Assembly (NCBI GenBank): GCA_013396995.1
Contig: VWZP01006044.1
Coordinates: 948,973-1,012,972 of the forward strand
Direction of reading: 5' to 3'
Length of the DNA: 64,000 nucleotides
DNA from: Dicaeum eximium
Taxonomy: Eukaryota > Chordata > Aves > Passeriformes > Dicaeidae
Shown here: piece by piece, positions 1 to 13,500 of the stretch
Layout: every line of letters starts with the position of its first letter
How positions within the stretch are numbered: the stretch's first letter is position 1
Position numbers and translations under genes: made by a program
Notes under the pieces: generated by a model
Database searches by the model: none
Told to the model about the DNA's origin: nothing
What the model saw: the letters and a program-made list of their open reading frames with translations, nothing else

Positions 1-1479
1 CTGGTTTTAATATGTAGGTACTTCAACACAGGGATTTGTTTCTTAGAGGTACCTGAGACTGACTGCAAATGCTGCATCATATTCCAAAACCTGTCTGCCA
101 TGAAAACCCATCAATTTTTGCTTTCAAAAAAGAGGTGTCCATTTACAGCTGTACAACTGCAGCATCTGGACAATAATGACCTCCCTGTACAGCCCTCCTC
201 ACTATTCAGAGATGTTCTTTGGTCAAAGGTTAGAAACTGATAGAGTCCAGGACCCTTAGCATCCTGTGATCTCCAAATTTCTCGTTTATAACACAGGGGT
301 CTGTCTCATTTTGATCAATAATCTTCCTTCTACACTCTTCAGGAAGTATTTCTGTCCTCCTGGAGTAAGTAGTGAAGTGTCTGTTCTGTGACTTGAGCTC
401 ACCTTTTCAGAGATCTCTGGTAGGTGGGTAGCTGCACCTCTCCAACCAGGTAATGTGTTACCTGGGCACCTGCCCAGCTGTCAGGACTAACTGGACTCCC
501 TCCATCTGTGGTTTTGATAATCCACTCATAAATTAATCTACTCAGTGCAGAGGTGACTATGATCCAGTCATTTGATTGAGCATCCAGTGCCAGCAAGTAC
601 TTCTGGAAAGATCAATCTCTCCAATTTCTATTGTGAGTGTCAAGGTTTAATTTAAAGTGTAATGGAGATAATTCCTGCATTTTTACATGGAGTTAGATGC
701 ATTTGTAAAAACATGAAAATTACAATTAGACTAAAATTGCATATGGGAAAAGTTACATCAAAACTCTCCAGTTGAATTTGATTGATAGTGTTAAATCTGT
801 TACAACATCAGTGACACTGAGAAAATCCACAGTAGTCTTTAAATCAAAATGGTAGAATAAGACTTCATTGGTAACACATAAAATGCTGAATATTTTTTAA
901 GTTATAAGTTATAAAATAACTTATTTATAACTTAGTTATTTATATCTATATTTATAGCTTTATAAAATAAAGTTATAAATATAGGCACTGAATAAGTAAT
1001 GACATCTGTCATTATTAACCTTGCTGCTCAATTTCAGGCCATTTTATAAATCCACATAGTGATGGCTGTCTTCAGAAGGGTAAGATCTGATCCTTAGGTT
1101 TCAGAAGGATGAACTTGTGCAAAAAAAAGAGGAAAACCCCCTAAATATTACTTCTTACATCAAATACGTTTTCTTCTGTTATGTGACTTGATCTTTCGAC
1201 TCCTGATTTTCTACAGAGTCAGTCAGAAGATAATGCTTACATTTATTGTGCATATTTTCATCTGCTGTAACTTGGAGCCCTGTATTCATGAGGATTAATG
1301 ATGTGCTTAGAGTCTTTTAATATTTCTTCTTCACTTATTTCACTATAAATACATTCATTTTTTTCCTTAAAAATGGAACCTTGAATTATAACTTCGTTGA
1401 GAACCATGTATTACTGAATAATGACTATAGTGATTATACCAGTAGACTGAAAATGCAATCTCTTTCTTTCTCACTTAAG
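1..1479 (+). other. Upstream ZNF407 intron, 3' part
   Basis: AT-rich sequence before the first visible exon, ending in a pyrimidine-rich tract and AAG at 1477-1479. A very AT-rich stretch at 890-990 contains an 8-bp inverted repeat (904-911 with 917-924). I see no other gene or recognisable repeat here. Confidence 0.7.
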
Positions 1480-1567
1480 GATAAAAAGAGTTATTCCTGT
1501 CCTGTGTGTGAGAAGTCATTTTCTGAAGACCGACTTATAAAATCTCACATCAAGACAAATCACCCTG
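1480..1567 (+). CDS. ZNF407: ZNF407 coding exon A (finger 1)
   Basis: 88 nt, entering at a codon boundary and leaving one base of a split codon. The acceptor is a pyrimidine-rich tract ending in AAG; the donor is GTAAGA. It encodes one finger, C7-x2-C10-x12-H23-x4-H28 (fragment numbering), with the usual F and L core residues. The reading frame stays open upstream of the acceptor, but the intron signal and the loss of finger-like sequence there place the exon start at 1480. Confidence 0.85.
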
Positions 1568-4500
1568 GTAAGAAAAAAATCAAGGAACATTTCTTAGTCT
1601 ATTGCAATAAATGGATAAGGGTCTAGAATGGGCAGTGTAATGTGATTATATTCCTAAGAAAGAGAAGAGTCTATTTCTAATTTAACTGGTTTAGAGTAAG
1701 AATTGTGTTGGTTTTGCAGATGTTAGAATTTAGAGTGAAAAGTGTTACTGTTTGAGCACGTGTGGTGTGGAGTGTGTCAGGTAATAGTGCTAAGAAACCT
1801 GTCTTCATCTGGCAAAGGGTGAATTCAAATTAAGCACTGGGAAGTTTGGGGTCAGGCATGTAGACATCCTGTAGCAACCCAGGAGATGTAAAGTTCCCAC
1901 TGGCCATACCTGAGCTGACAGGAATGCATTTAGGGCTCACGATTTGTCTGTGGTGCCTGATGTGAGTGCAGAGCTGGCCCTGTGCATGCCCAGCTCCCGT
2001 GGGCTGGGCTGGACCCCCAGGGCCAGCTGGAATCTGCAGCAGGGCTCCTGCTAGAACCAGCTGGGATGTGCTATGGCCAGCAGTAATGGAGCTGGCAAGC
2101 CTGGCTGGATCCAGAAAAATGCTCCAAACTCTGTTGTGCCTTGCATTCTGGTGCCCTGATTCATCAGTGCAACTACAAGATAACATGAAAGTGGTGAGTC
2201 AGTGTGCTGTGCCTGGGTAAACAATCCTTTCTCACATCTTGGGAATTCGATGCCAAAATGCTGGTGTGGGGACTGATTTAAACCTCACTGATGTGAGCTC
2301 AGCAGAGCACACTGGTGTGTCCCTAATTTCCTGCTTCTCAGGATCTGTTATGTTGGATAGACAGCCCTGCTGCTAGGGCTGCTAGCCCTGCCCTGCAGAG
2401 GAGGGAGAGGTGACACTTTCATTAATTCATCTACAGTGCTCCTTATCACATGACATAATTGGACACAAAGAAGGAAAACACTGGTCATGCTCAGGCTTAG
2501 TCTGAGGAAAAAAATCCAATTAAAATTATGTAACTTGTCTTTCTTGTCAGATGTACAGCATAATAGGTAAAGCAGTAGTTTATCTTCCTACTGCCACTAG
2601 ATAGTGCTAGACCCGTGTTTTAAGCACTTTCCTTCACATTAATTTCATCCTTAACTCCCACTTCAGCTCTTTAGTTACTAAACCTCTTTATTTGCAGACC
2701 ACTCCAGAGCAGTGTGGTTGGAGGTCTTGTCGTACGTCAGAGGACTTGTCTGATGCAGGAAATTGAGATGAGAAAAGGCTTCTGAACTATACTGTAGTCA
2801 GGAGGTATAACACCAGTAAGCAGAGAAGTTGAATCTCAAGAACTGTGCCTTCAAAGCCTCCGTGCTGCCTCAGGCAGGGAGCACAGGAGACTTCCCTAAA
2901 TAACAGCATGTGTGACCTGGCAGGACATGGTGTTCTGTGCCCTTACATGCTGCCATTAGCCTGCACTAATCCACTGACTGCTGAATGGTCAGTGGGTGCT
3001 GTGTCTGAGGTCCAGAAATACCAGTTAGCTCTGGAGCCCTGAAGTACTAAACTCATGAACAATTCATCTGGTATCTGAATCCCTCTAAAAAAAGTATAAT
3101 GTAATTTTTTTTTAAAATTAAAGTAGGTCTTTTAAACTCTTACAATAGAGGTAAGGTTTAAAAAGAAAATCTGCGCTATTAATTTGTGGTTTTCATTTTT
3201 CATTCATGTATCACAGGCAAATAGAGCTTAAAGGCAGAATAGCAGATTTATTAGATGTATCTCTGTGGTACTAAAGAAATACTACATCTAAGATATGCCT
3301 ATGCAATAGTTATGCAACAACCCTGTTTTAATATATGGAGGAGAATTAATGCACAAATCTTTTTTATTTCTGTGCATTTTCTCCTTGTGTTTAGGAAGAA
3401 ATCCTTTATTTTTGCACCACACTTAATTACAAGCCAAATAAATGTGAGGGGTCTGATGATATAAGCCATTACATACTGCAGTAGCATGAGTGTAGTTGTT
3501 TTCAAAAATGTAAATGAAAATTAATAAAGATGAAAGGAAAGATGGGTACTGTTAACAGGAATTGAATTTTAAAGCAACATATCAAAAATTAAACTGAAAC
3601 ACTTTCATATTTATCATTAAAATGTTATTTCTAAAACTCCCTCTCTCCTTCCTTTCTAAGTATCATTCAGCATGCCCCATTCCCTTGTCTCTTCTGTTTC
3701 ATCAAGTAGAAAGTATGAAATCAAAAAGTACTCCTTCCCCTTCCATATTTGCAGAGTAGTTGAAGTTTGGTCCCATGAAGGCAGTGAGACAAAAATCTCC
3801 ATAGACTTGGGCAGAGAAATATTTCAAACCAAAGAGATAAGAGAGCTTGCCTTTATTGCCCAATGATTTTTGTACTCAGCAGTGAAGGAGGAGTCTTGGG
3901 TTCTGGTCCCAGCTCTCAGAATTATCTACCTTTCATCCACTCTCTGATATAATATATTTCTTAATAGTTCTGAGACATGAGAGGCATCAGCTTCCATAGC
4001 TCCCCACTGAGCAGACATCCTAGCCTGCAGTCATGAATGAAGGATCTAAGCCATGAAAGGCAGATGAGGGTTCAGACTTGTGGCTGTATTTTTCATGTTT
4101 TGGTACCTTAGAACTTATCTCTGCTCAGTTCATGGGCTTTTGTAGCTACCTTTTGAGGTTATTTTCCCTGTGCATATGAGTTCAGGCAGGATTTTTGTGA
4201 TTCCATTCTGGGACCGATCATCAGGAGACAAGGTGATTTTGGTAAAAATCGAAGTTTAGACAGGAACTTTCAAATTTATAAGATTTGGGGCATAATGCAT
4301 CACCAGCTTTCATGTCTTAAGGCTTAGATTTCATGAGTGTTGTACTTTCATTAAGTTAAGAGATAGCATTTCATTCATCTGACGTGCATTGAGCAATTTG
4401 ATTCATTTTTAAAAGCATCTGGCAATGTTTTCATTATGTGTCTGGGCCACTTTAATTTGAACTTCATTATTTTGAACTTCTTCACTGTGACAACCAAAAC

Positions 4501-7500
4501 ATTATCTCATATGAAGTAAATACACAGAATTGAGTATGTCTAGCTTGAATAAGAAAAGGCCAGGAGAGGAATTGTAATTGCTGTCTTCAGCAGTCTAATT
4601 AAAAAGAAGACAGAGGGAGATTTTTCTTGGAGCTGTACAGTGAAGGGATGTCAGCTGAAACAAGAAGATTCTGACTAGAGCTAGGGAAACAGTTTTGACT
4701 GTAAAGATGGTTAAACACTGGAATGGACCAAGAGAGGCTGTAGAATCTGCATCCTTGGATATGTTCAGAACAGGACTGGATATGACCCCAGGCAACTTGA
4801 TGTAACTTTGAAAATGGAGCTGTAAAGTTGACTCTGCTTGGAGTAGGTGACCTTAGAGGTCCCATCCAGTCACATTTATTCTATGAGCCTGGTTTTTCCT
4901 TTAAAGTACCTGATTATCAGAATTCTGACCGTTGTAGCTGTGGCTGAAGTGAATTGTCTTCAGATCCGGAAATCTGGGGTGAAATCTTGAATAAAACTTT
5001 TAAAAATATTGAAGAAAATGGTGCCAATTTAGCTGATGGGGAAGGGTCACAGTAATAAAATGATCTTTTGTTCCAGTGGCCCAACCAAATTTTTTTATCT
5101 TTAAAATATTAATTTTTTTTTTTTAAACAGGCAGTGAGGACAATGAGTTCACAGATCAGGAGAGAAAGGACAGAGCATCCTAGAAGGCCTAAAGGAAGAA
5201 AAGGTCCTTGTGCTCTTTGCTCATCAGTTTGAGTGGGAGTAGGGGAAATACAGCTTTTAAAAAGTTGGATTGAATCAGGATCTAGCTCTTTAATATGACT
5301 TACAAAATAAATTCCCTCATGTCCTTGTGGTTCTTACTACCTTTTGCATTTCTCTCAGAGGTTTCAATGACTACTATTTCTGAGATTCTTGGCAGAAGAG
5401 TTCAGCTGAAAGGACTTATTGGGAAACGAGCTGTGAAATGTCCCCACTGTGATTTTTATTTCATGAAGAATGGATCAGACCTTCAACGTCATATTTGGGC
5501 TCATGAAGGTAAAACTCTTGATTTTAAGCTTTTGGGCATATCATGAGTCTCATAGTCCACTGAAGCTTTGCTGACATTAAAAAAACCAGATTCGAGTTTA
5601 TTTCTATACTCGAATGCAAAGCTTTAAGCTACATTGGAACTTAATTAATCAGTTTAATGGATTCTTGATCACATATGGAACTTCACACTCAGAACATGAA
5701 CAGACAGTTTAAATGTTTTATAAAAATTAATAAAATTCTGACGCAATCTTTTTTCAAAACACATTCATAAACCTCTATAACGTATTCTATGTGAGTAAGG
5801 AGGAGTGAATTAAATACATGCTCAATATATTGAAACAAGTAATTTTCTGTGTCTTCTTATGAGTCTCTGATGCTCCTTTTACATTTGTCCAAAAATCCTT
5901 GGTCTGGAAATCTGTTAGTAAACCAGTTGAAATCCAGTTGCTTTGATGTATACATATAAATTCTGTTAGTATTTTAATTAAATTCTGCAGAGCATGGCAG
6001 CTGGCTGCCACAGACACAGACAGTGATCAAAATCCCCTAAGATAGTGCTCGTCATACTTATGACTTTTTTAGGGAGAAATTCCAGTAATATGGTAACACA
6101 TGGGTTAAAAATGCCTTGAATTCAAAATCTTTAGACAGTAAAATCTTGTGTCTACCCAGTCTATGTATTTTTATAAAAGGGTGAAGATATCTTACATGGT
6201 CTTTAGTCATGTTAATAATCTGGGGAACAGATTGCCTATGATTTTAGTTTCTTTAGCTATCCCTCTGCATAAAGGGGATAATGGGATATGGTGCTCTCAA
6301 ACTGGTAACTTGTTTCCAAAGTGTTCCTGTATAGGTAGTTCAGAGTTTGAATGCTCTGTGAGCTTTCCTGCTGTGTAGCAGAGCAGGGCTCCTCTCCCGT
6401 GGCCTTTCCTCCGTTGAGGAGTTTAGGTAAGGCAGAATGTAGGTTAGAGAAATCCCTTGTGTATTCCACAGACAGAGTTCTTTTATTCTGACTGGAACTG
6501 GGAACCCATGTCATCTAATTGGCAGGAGAAAGAGGTGAATAGAAATTTCTTCCCAAATCAAAGCATGCAATCAAGTCTGCTTAAAGCCGACTGTAATTCC
6601 TCATGCTTGTTAATCTAATTTTAAGGTCACGAGTATCAATCCAAAATGTGCAGACCCTCATGAAACTGTTGAATTACTCTGCCTGTTCAGATTTATTCAG
6701 CTTTTCTTTGTAGGATTTACTTTGTTCTTATAGACCTTCTGTTAGATGACCCACTGGGTATCTCTCTGTGTGCTTTGGACAGTTTGAAGGAAGTGAAGTT
6801 TTAAGTGCTTATATCTGCCGGAACCATTAGCAAATCTGACACTAATTAAAAATAAAACACAGCTTGCACATTGAACTTCCGCTTTCATGTTAACTGCCTA
6901 ATGAAGCAGTCCTCCTTACAACAGGTTTCCTCACTGTTGATTGTGGCAAATGGAGAATGGTAGTTCCCTGAAGACTTCTAGAGGGAGACACGTACACAAG
7001 CTCGACATGAATGTAGGCAGTCTGGATTTTACTTCTAAATGAAGGGTAGGCATAGCAAGGCCCAAATATCAGTATTTTCCTGGCTAAACTCAGTACCTGG
7101 ATTCAGTAGGGCAATATTCAGTTGTGAAAGAACTCATCCTTTCTCTTAGCAAGTTAAATGATGCTGTCATGAGCTCAGCATCGTTTACACAGAAGCTGTA
7201 GATGAAATTTCTTATTTGTAAAGATAGAAATTTTGAAGTGTTTCTCTTTGTCCACGTTGCTCACATGATCTGAAATTTCTTTCAAGCAAATGTCCACTCT
7301 GTCATGGAAAGGCACAGTCTGGTTGTTTCATGGTATATTTTTTCATTTTTTAGGTGTTAAACCCTTCAAATGTTCCCTCTGTGAGTATGCCACCCGCAGC
7401 AAGAGCAACTTGAAAGCCCACATGAATCGTCACAGCACGGAGAAAACCCACCTTTGTGACATGTGTGGGAAAAAGTTCAAATCAAAAGGCACTTTGAAGA

Positions 7501-10500
7501 GCCATAAACTCCTTCATACTGCTGATGGTAAGTGCATGTTTATTAAATCTAATGTACTACAGGCCATATTAACAAATGCTTTTTAGTTGAACACTTAAGT
7601 GTGATTTACAGATTTTGTTTATTCTCAGGAGACACCATTTGGGAAATAATTCAAAATTTTGAGAAATTAATTGTGAAAGACAGCTGTCTCTGAAATATTA
7701 GGTTTTCTCTGAAATTTGTGTTGGCTTTGTATGCCTTGCTTGTTCTTACAGAAAATTGTTTATCTCAACAGAAATTTGAAATTGCCAATAGTTCTGTGTT
7801 TTAGTCTCTTACTGTTTCATTCTATGAGAATATTATTAGGATCCTGGTGTCTAATCAGCCAGTGGCAAATTGGCACTCACTGTCTATGATCTCACACGCA
7901 GCACCTCATTTGCCCTGCAATTTTAATATTTCTGTGATGATAACTGAAAAAAGCAAGATGCACATCCAGAAAAGTATCTCATTTTATATCAAAGTTTAGG
8001 GCACAACAGTACTTTATTATTCTGTGAGTGTCATATTGAAGTAAATTATTTAGCAGGATAAGTTGTACAGACCTTCACCATGATTTAGCAGCTTGGTCTT
8101 TGTTACTCATGCAATTGTGTAAAACCTCATTCCACTTTTTATTGACCATTTAATTTACATTCTTTTTTTTTTTTCAAATTACATCTTCAGAGAAAGCACA
8201 CAATGCTCTGTTACATTTTTAGAACATATTTGAAGTTTCTGTGTCAGAGATATTTTTTAATGCTTATGTCTGTGTGTTCAAGTGAAAGAGATGATCCCTT
8301 TTACATGAATATGCTACATCTTACAGAAAGATTATAGTTATTGTTTTATTACCAAAGTTATTGCAGAAATGCTATGTGTTAGTAAATCACTTGTTATTCA
8401 AAAAGTACTTTCCAGTATTTTGAAGTGACTTGATCAGTAACAAGTAGGTCTGGCACATGCATCTAAGCTTCATATGTGAGAATCAAGATTTTACTTACCA
8501 AATGCAAACCTCAGCTGATTCCTGACTAGGAGGAGGAGGCAAGTTGTTGCATCTGAATGAAAAGAAAATTTCAAGCATGATCGATCTATAAAGAAAAACA
8601 AAAAGGTCTCTTTCTATGGCCCTGTTAAAAGAAAAAATCACTTCATGGGGTTTCATTTCAAAACCTTTCTGTTTTGTTTTCACCATCTGGCATGATCAAA
8701 TAGTGAAATTCAGCAATGAAAGTTGAATTTGTTTTCACCTGTGTTAGTTAGATTTCTTGAACAAATCTATGTGTGTGTAAGTCATTACTGCACTTCATCT
8801 GAGGCTGCTTTGAAATTTGGTGTTGTTAAGAATAGCACTGTAGTTGAGCAGGATATGGCCATGTCTGGATTGGTTTTAAAAGTGTGAAGTTAGCTTTAAA
8901 CATTTAAATCCATGTGTTATTTTATAAGTTACTGCTAGGTCAGGCTGAAACCTTGGCTCTAGAGGCGTTGTTATTACCAGGAGCCTTCTTTGTCTGGCTT
9001 CAAACTCATCATCTTCTGGAATAACTCCAGTGACTTCTAGTGGAAGGTGTCCCAGCCCATCACAAGGGGGATGGAGGTTGGAACAAGATGACCTTTAAGG
9101 TCCCTTCCAACCCAAACCATTCCATGACTGTGTTCCTTTTTGGTGAACCTCCATTTTTGACTGTTACAAATAAATCCAAGACTTAGGCTCTTTTGCCTTG
9201 CTTTTCACACTTCCAGAACTGTTCCAGGAAATTCCCAGTCCCTTTGGAAGGTGAGTTCTACCATTGGCTCCAGTGGAAGCTGGATCTCACTCTCTGGGGA
9301 GTCTTAAGTAATTTTCCTGACTAAGTCCACCCCAACAAACTTCTCATGAATTTCAAACACTTGTGAAAAAAGAAGAGGACATTTTTTTCCAGGAATGTGA
9401 TTTGTCAGGGGACCTTCAGCCTCTTGAGTGACAGTTTCTCTTTGTCCAGTGTCCCTTCCTGTAGTGACAGCACTGCAAAAGTTCTTAGCAGCACACATCT
9501 AGTGTTCTTCATTTATTTCACAAATAAGTGATTTTGAAAGCTGTTTCACTGTTTATGAGTCTTGTCTTCCTGCCTTATGAATCCAAGCAATTTTTGTTCA
9601 AATATCAGCCCTGCAAGGTCAATTTAAGTCGTGGAATATAAAGTAGTTTTGTGTCTGATTTATTCTTTTCCAGAAGACAGACTTCTCAAGAGTGACATGA
9701 TAGAAAGCAATTCTGTAGTCCAGGGTCATTACTGTTTGTGGTTAGAAGTAAATCAGAAAACCTGATTTTCATTTCATTTAGATACCAGAAGGTTCTTCTT
9801 AGCTGTGTTTTATAGAAACTTCCATAAAATGCTTTTACCTTTTTAATCAGCATCTGGAATCTAAAGAAACCCCATTTCTTTGTGATAATACAGAATATCA
9901 TCTATTCTACTTCTTGGTTCTTTTACTTTTGGAGTAGTTTTTAGCATACCCTTATTCCACATCAGATACAATTTGCCAGCCATGCGCATTTAATTCAGGA
10001 ATGAAGTCCTTCTGTATTTAATGCACCTTGTAATTTGGCTGGAGGTAGCAGGGCTGATAGAATCTTAGAGGCAAAATAAGGAGAAAGAGACTGTGAAACC
10101 CGGAGAATAAAAGGAAGGAAATTGTGTTCATTTAAATCATAAGGGAAAAAATAGATTAGTGAGAGAGACTGCTTCAAGGGGAAAATGTATTTGAATCATA
10201 GCAACTCAGTGCCTGGGACAGAAATAACTAAACCCATGTGAACCTGGTCAAACATCGGTGCTTTAAGGATTTCCAAGTGTGCTTTACAAACAGCAAAATA
10301 GCTGTGGCTGCAGTTGTAAATACTGGATTTGCTTCTTCCATTTAGGGTGCACTATAACAATTCTTTTTGTTCTTTCCCAAGAGAATCCAGAGCATTTAAT
10401 GTTTATAATTTAAAGATTAAACGCGAGCCTTTTTTCCTCCCTCATTCTGCTCTTAGCTCTATTTAACTAAAATTTTACAGAGCAAGTGCCAGCCCTCTCA

Positions 10501-13500
10501 TATTGTTGATTGTTCATTCTTAACATTTTGGAATTTATCTTTATGAGGAAATAGAATCAGTAGTTTTCTGAATTTAAATAGAAATAAAAAAATCCGTTTT
10601 CTATTCCCATTGCAGGAAAGCAGTTTAAATGCACAGTATGTGACTATACAGCTGCCCAGAAACCACAGCTCCTACGTCATATGGAACAACATGTCTCTTT
10701 CAAGGTAAGAAAACATATAAATCATGCTTAAAGGTATTAGGAAAAACACAGAACTTTAGATAACAGTATTAAAACTGGCACATTTTCTTGTTTGATGACA
10801 ATTAACAATATATAAACATTTTAATAGTTTAGAAATGTTGACCTTATATTCAGACTTTTGAGATAAGGTTATTTTGTTCATGACCAATTTGTAATTAGTA
10901 GTCTTACTTGACAGAAATATCTGTATGTTGCAATATGAAACAAATTTATTTATTTTGATTGTCAGTCCTCGAGTGAGTGAATCTCATATGTACCTTAAAA
11001 TGTCCTAGGGAGGTATGAAAGCAAATTCCCTATATCACTTTTCATTGCCCATCTAAATTTTCACCGAAATTTGCCAGTCTCTTGTACTACAAATGAGTTC
11101 ATATACTTGAAGAAAATTGGAGAATTAATTTTAAAACACCCCATTTATCTGAAACATGCATTGGAAACAGTTTTGAAAATTGTTAATGTTTTTATGAAGT
11201 ATTTAGATAAGAGATACAGTTTATTTTAATAAATGGTAGTATGTTTTTGTTTCTAAATTTTACATTGGTTCTCAGTGTGATAGGTCCTAATGTAATGTAT
11301 TATGAAATGTTATATTCAGTAAATAAGAATTACACTGGTTCCTTTTCCAGAAAAGACAGTATTTTTTATTTATGAAAATGTTCATTTTAATGTGAGGCTT
11401 TATCTTAACATTGAGCATATTTCTCATTGAAAACATCATACTATTTTCATATATAACATCTTTCATTATCTAACAGAACATTTTACTTCTATAAAGAGTA
11501 CACTGCAGGCATTCTTAACAAGTATTATAAAGCAGCAAGGCAAGCAGATTTTTCAGTGATAATTTAAGTTTTGGAAGACAAAACCAGTAATCTAAAAAGA
11601 TTATACTATATTATTATAGTATAGATTATAGTATTTTGAACAAATAATTTTTCTGTCTTAAGTATGTGGTTTTGCTGCAGACTTACATTTTTTAAATGTT
11701 TTTTTTGTAAATGAAAATACATAATTGTCCTTTTTTGATGGCTGAAGTGATGAATATACTCAGAGTGCAGTTCTTGAAATGTACCTGGTTCTGACCTTGG
11801 GATCTGCCAGCATGTAAGTGTGGCAATTCAAGACATCGTCAAGAGAACTAAACACTGGATTAGATCAATCAGGAGTATTTGTTTAAAGGAGATCCAAAAA
11901 TGTTTGTCTCCTTCTAGGACAGTTGTTTGCATGCTTATCAGACTCAGAGAAATGTCAGTACTTATGTGACCTAATGATCCTGTAATCCCTCATATTTCCC
12001 AGCCCCATGAATTTGCAATCCTGCTCTCCAATAGCAGGTAACATGCATGACTTGCACAAGTGAGTGCTACAAGAACACAGCAGTCTGTCTGGATTATTTT
12101 CTTTGAAAAATGACAGTTTCAGCAATAGAAAGAGAGTACCCATCTCTGAAATATTCAGTAGCTGAATGTTTCAGTACCCTCTGAAGCGTAAGGTTAAGGG
12201 AGCCTGAACATCACTTTTCTTCCTTATTTTTGGTGTTTGGAGCCTGAAGGAAGATCATGAGCAATGAGCTTAGGAGAGTGTTCTAATCAATGTACCCTGA
12301 CTGCAGACATTTCCCTGCTTTGAATTCAGCTCCTGGATGAACATTTCTGTACCAACCCTTTTCTGCTGAGGAGCTTTAGGTGGGGCTGCTGTGCATGAAA
12401 CATTTCCCACCCTATTCTGAGGTACTTGACTTTTCCCTGAGGACTTTGATCAACATCTTCATGCTTTTACAGGACCTAATGGTTGTGTGAAGCTTCCTAT
12501 AATTGTGATATATCTCAGTCAGAAAGTTATTATCAAAGGTTAAGTTTAGGCTCAAATGTTTATTTTCCTAAATTTTTTTTCTTTAGGAATTTGTCTCTCT
12601 TATCTGTTGAAGAGAGACACGTTCTTAAAAAATTAATAATTTAGTTGCCAAAATCAGCTCACCAAATGGTCAGAGAAATGCAAATGACAGGGAAAGGTGA
12701 AAGAAAAGGGAAGGGAAAGGAGAAAAGGAAAAGAAAGGAAACCTGTTAAATTAGATTGGCCTTTCAGTTATTTTAATTGTCTTGCTGCCCTTTTTCAGAC
12801 CAAAGCTCACAGCTGAGTCGTTTCATAGTAGAGTCTCCACATGGTCAGACCTGTTATCATCAATTATGAAAACACATAATTTACTGAATTACAAAAACTG
12901 GGTAATAATATTATAATAATGAGAATATTTGTTGTATTGCACATAATAAAAAGCACCAAATTTAGGTAATATTTAGTTATAGCTTCAATTTATTTTAGAT
13001 TTTTGTCCTTGAAAGATGCCCAAGCCAGAAATGAACACGGTTTCTTGGGATCAAAACATTGCAGCTTAGGCCAGTATCCTGAAGAAGTGAGGAAACATAG
13101 TCCAACATTTTCCTTTTTGCCCCCAGCCCTTCCGCTGTGCACATTGCCACTACTCCTGCAATATATCTGGGTCCCTGAAGAGGCATTACAACAGGAAGCA
13201 TCCTAATGAAGAGTATGTCAATGCAGGGTCTGGGGAGCCTGCAGCTGAAGCTCTTATCCAACAAGGTACAGCTCCACCAAATAAGATTTGTTGGTTTGGT
13301 TTTTTTTGGCTGAAGCAAACTTGGTGTGAAGGTGAAGTTCTGTGCAGTATGTGTTCTTCAGTTTATTGGGTGTTACATGATAAATCATTACTCCTTTTTA
13401 GTAATACTGAAATGGCCACCTTTTACCCTTCATTCAGTGTCCTTTGTTCTTGGTTTTTAAGGATGTGGGAACCAAAGTTTTGTTTGACCTTGACTGTGCT

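Noticed and set aside
1830..2220. Overlapping open frames in a GC-richer part of the first full intron
   Set aside because: Frames are open on both strands over the same bases, with no domain and no splice signals joining ZNF407. Treated as intron.
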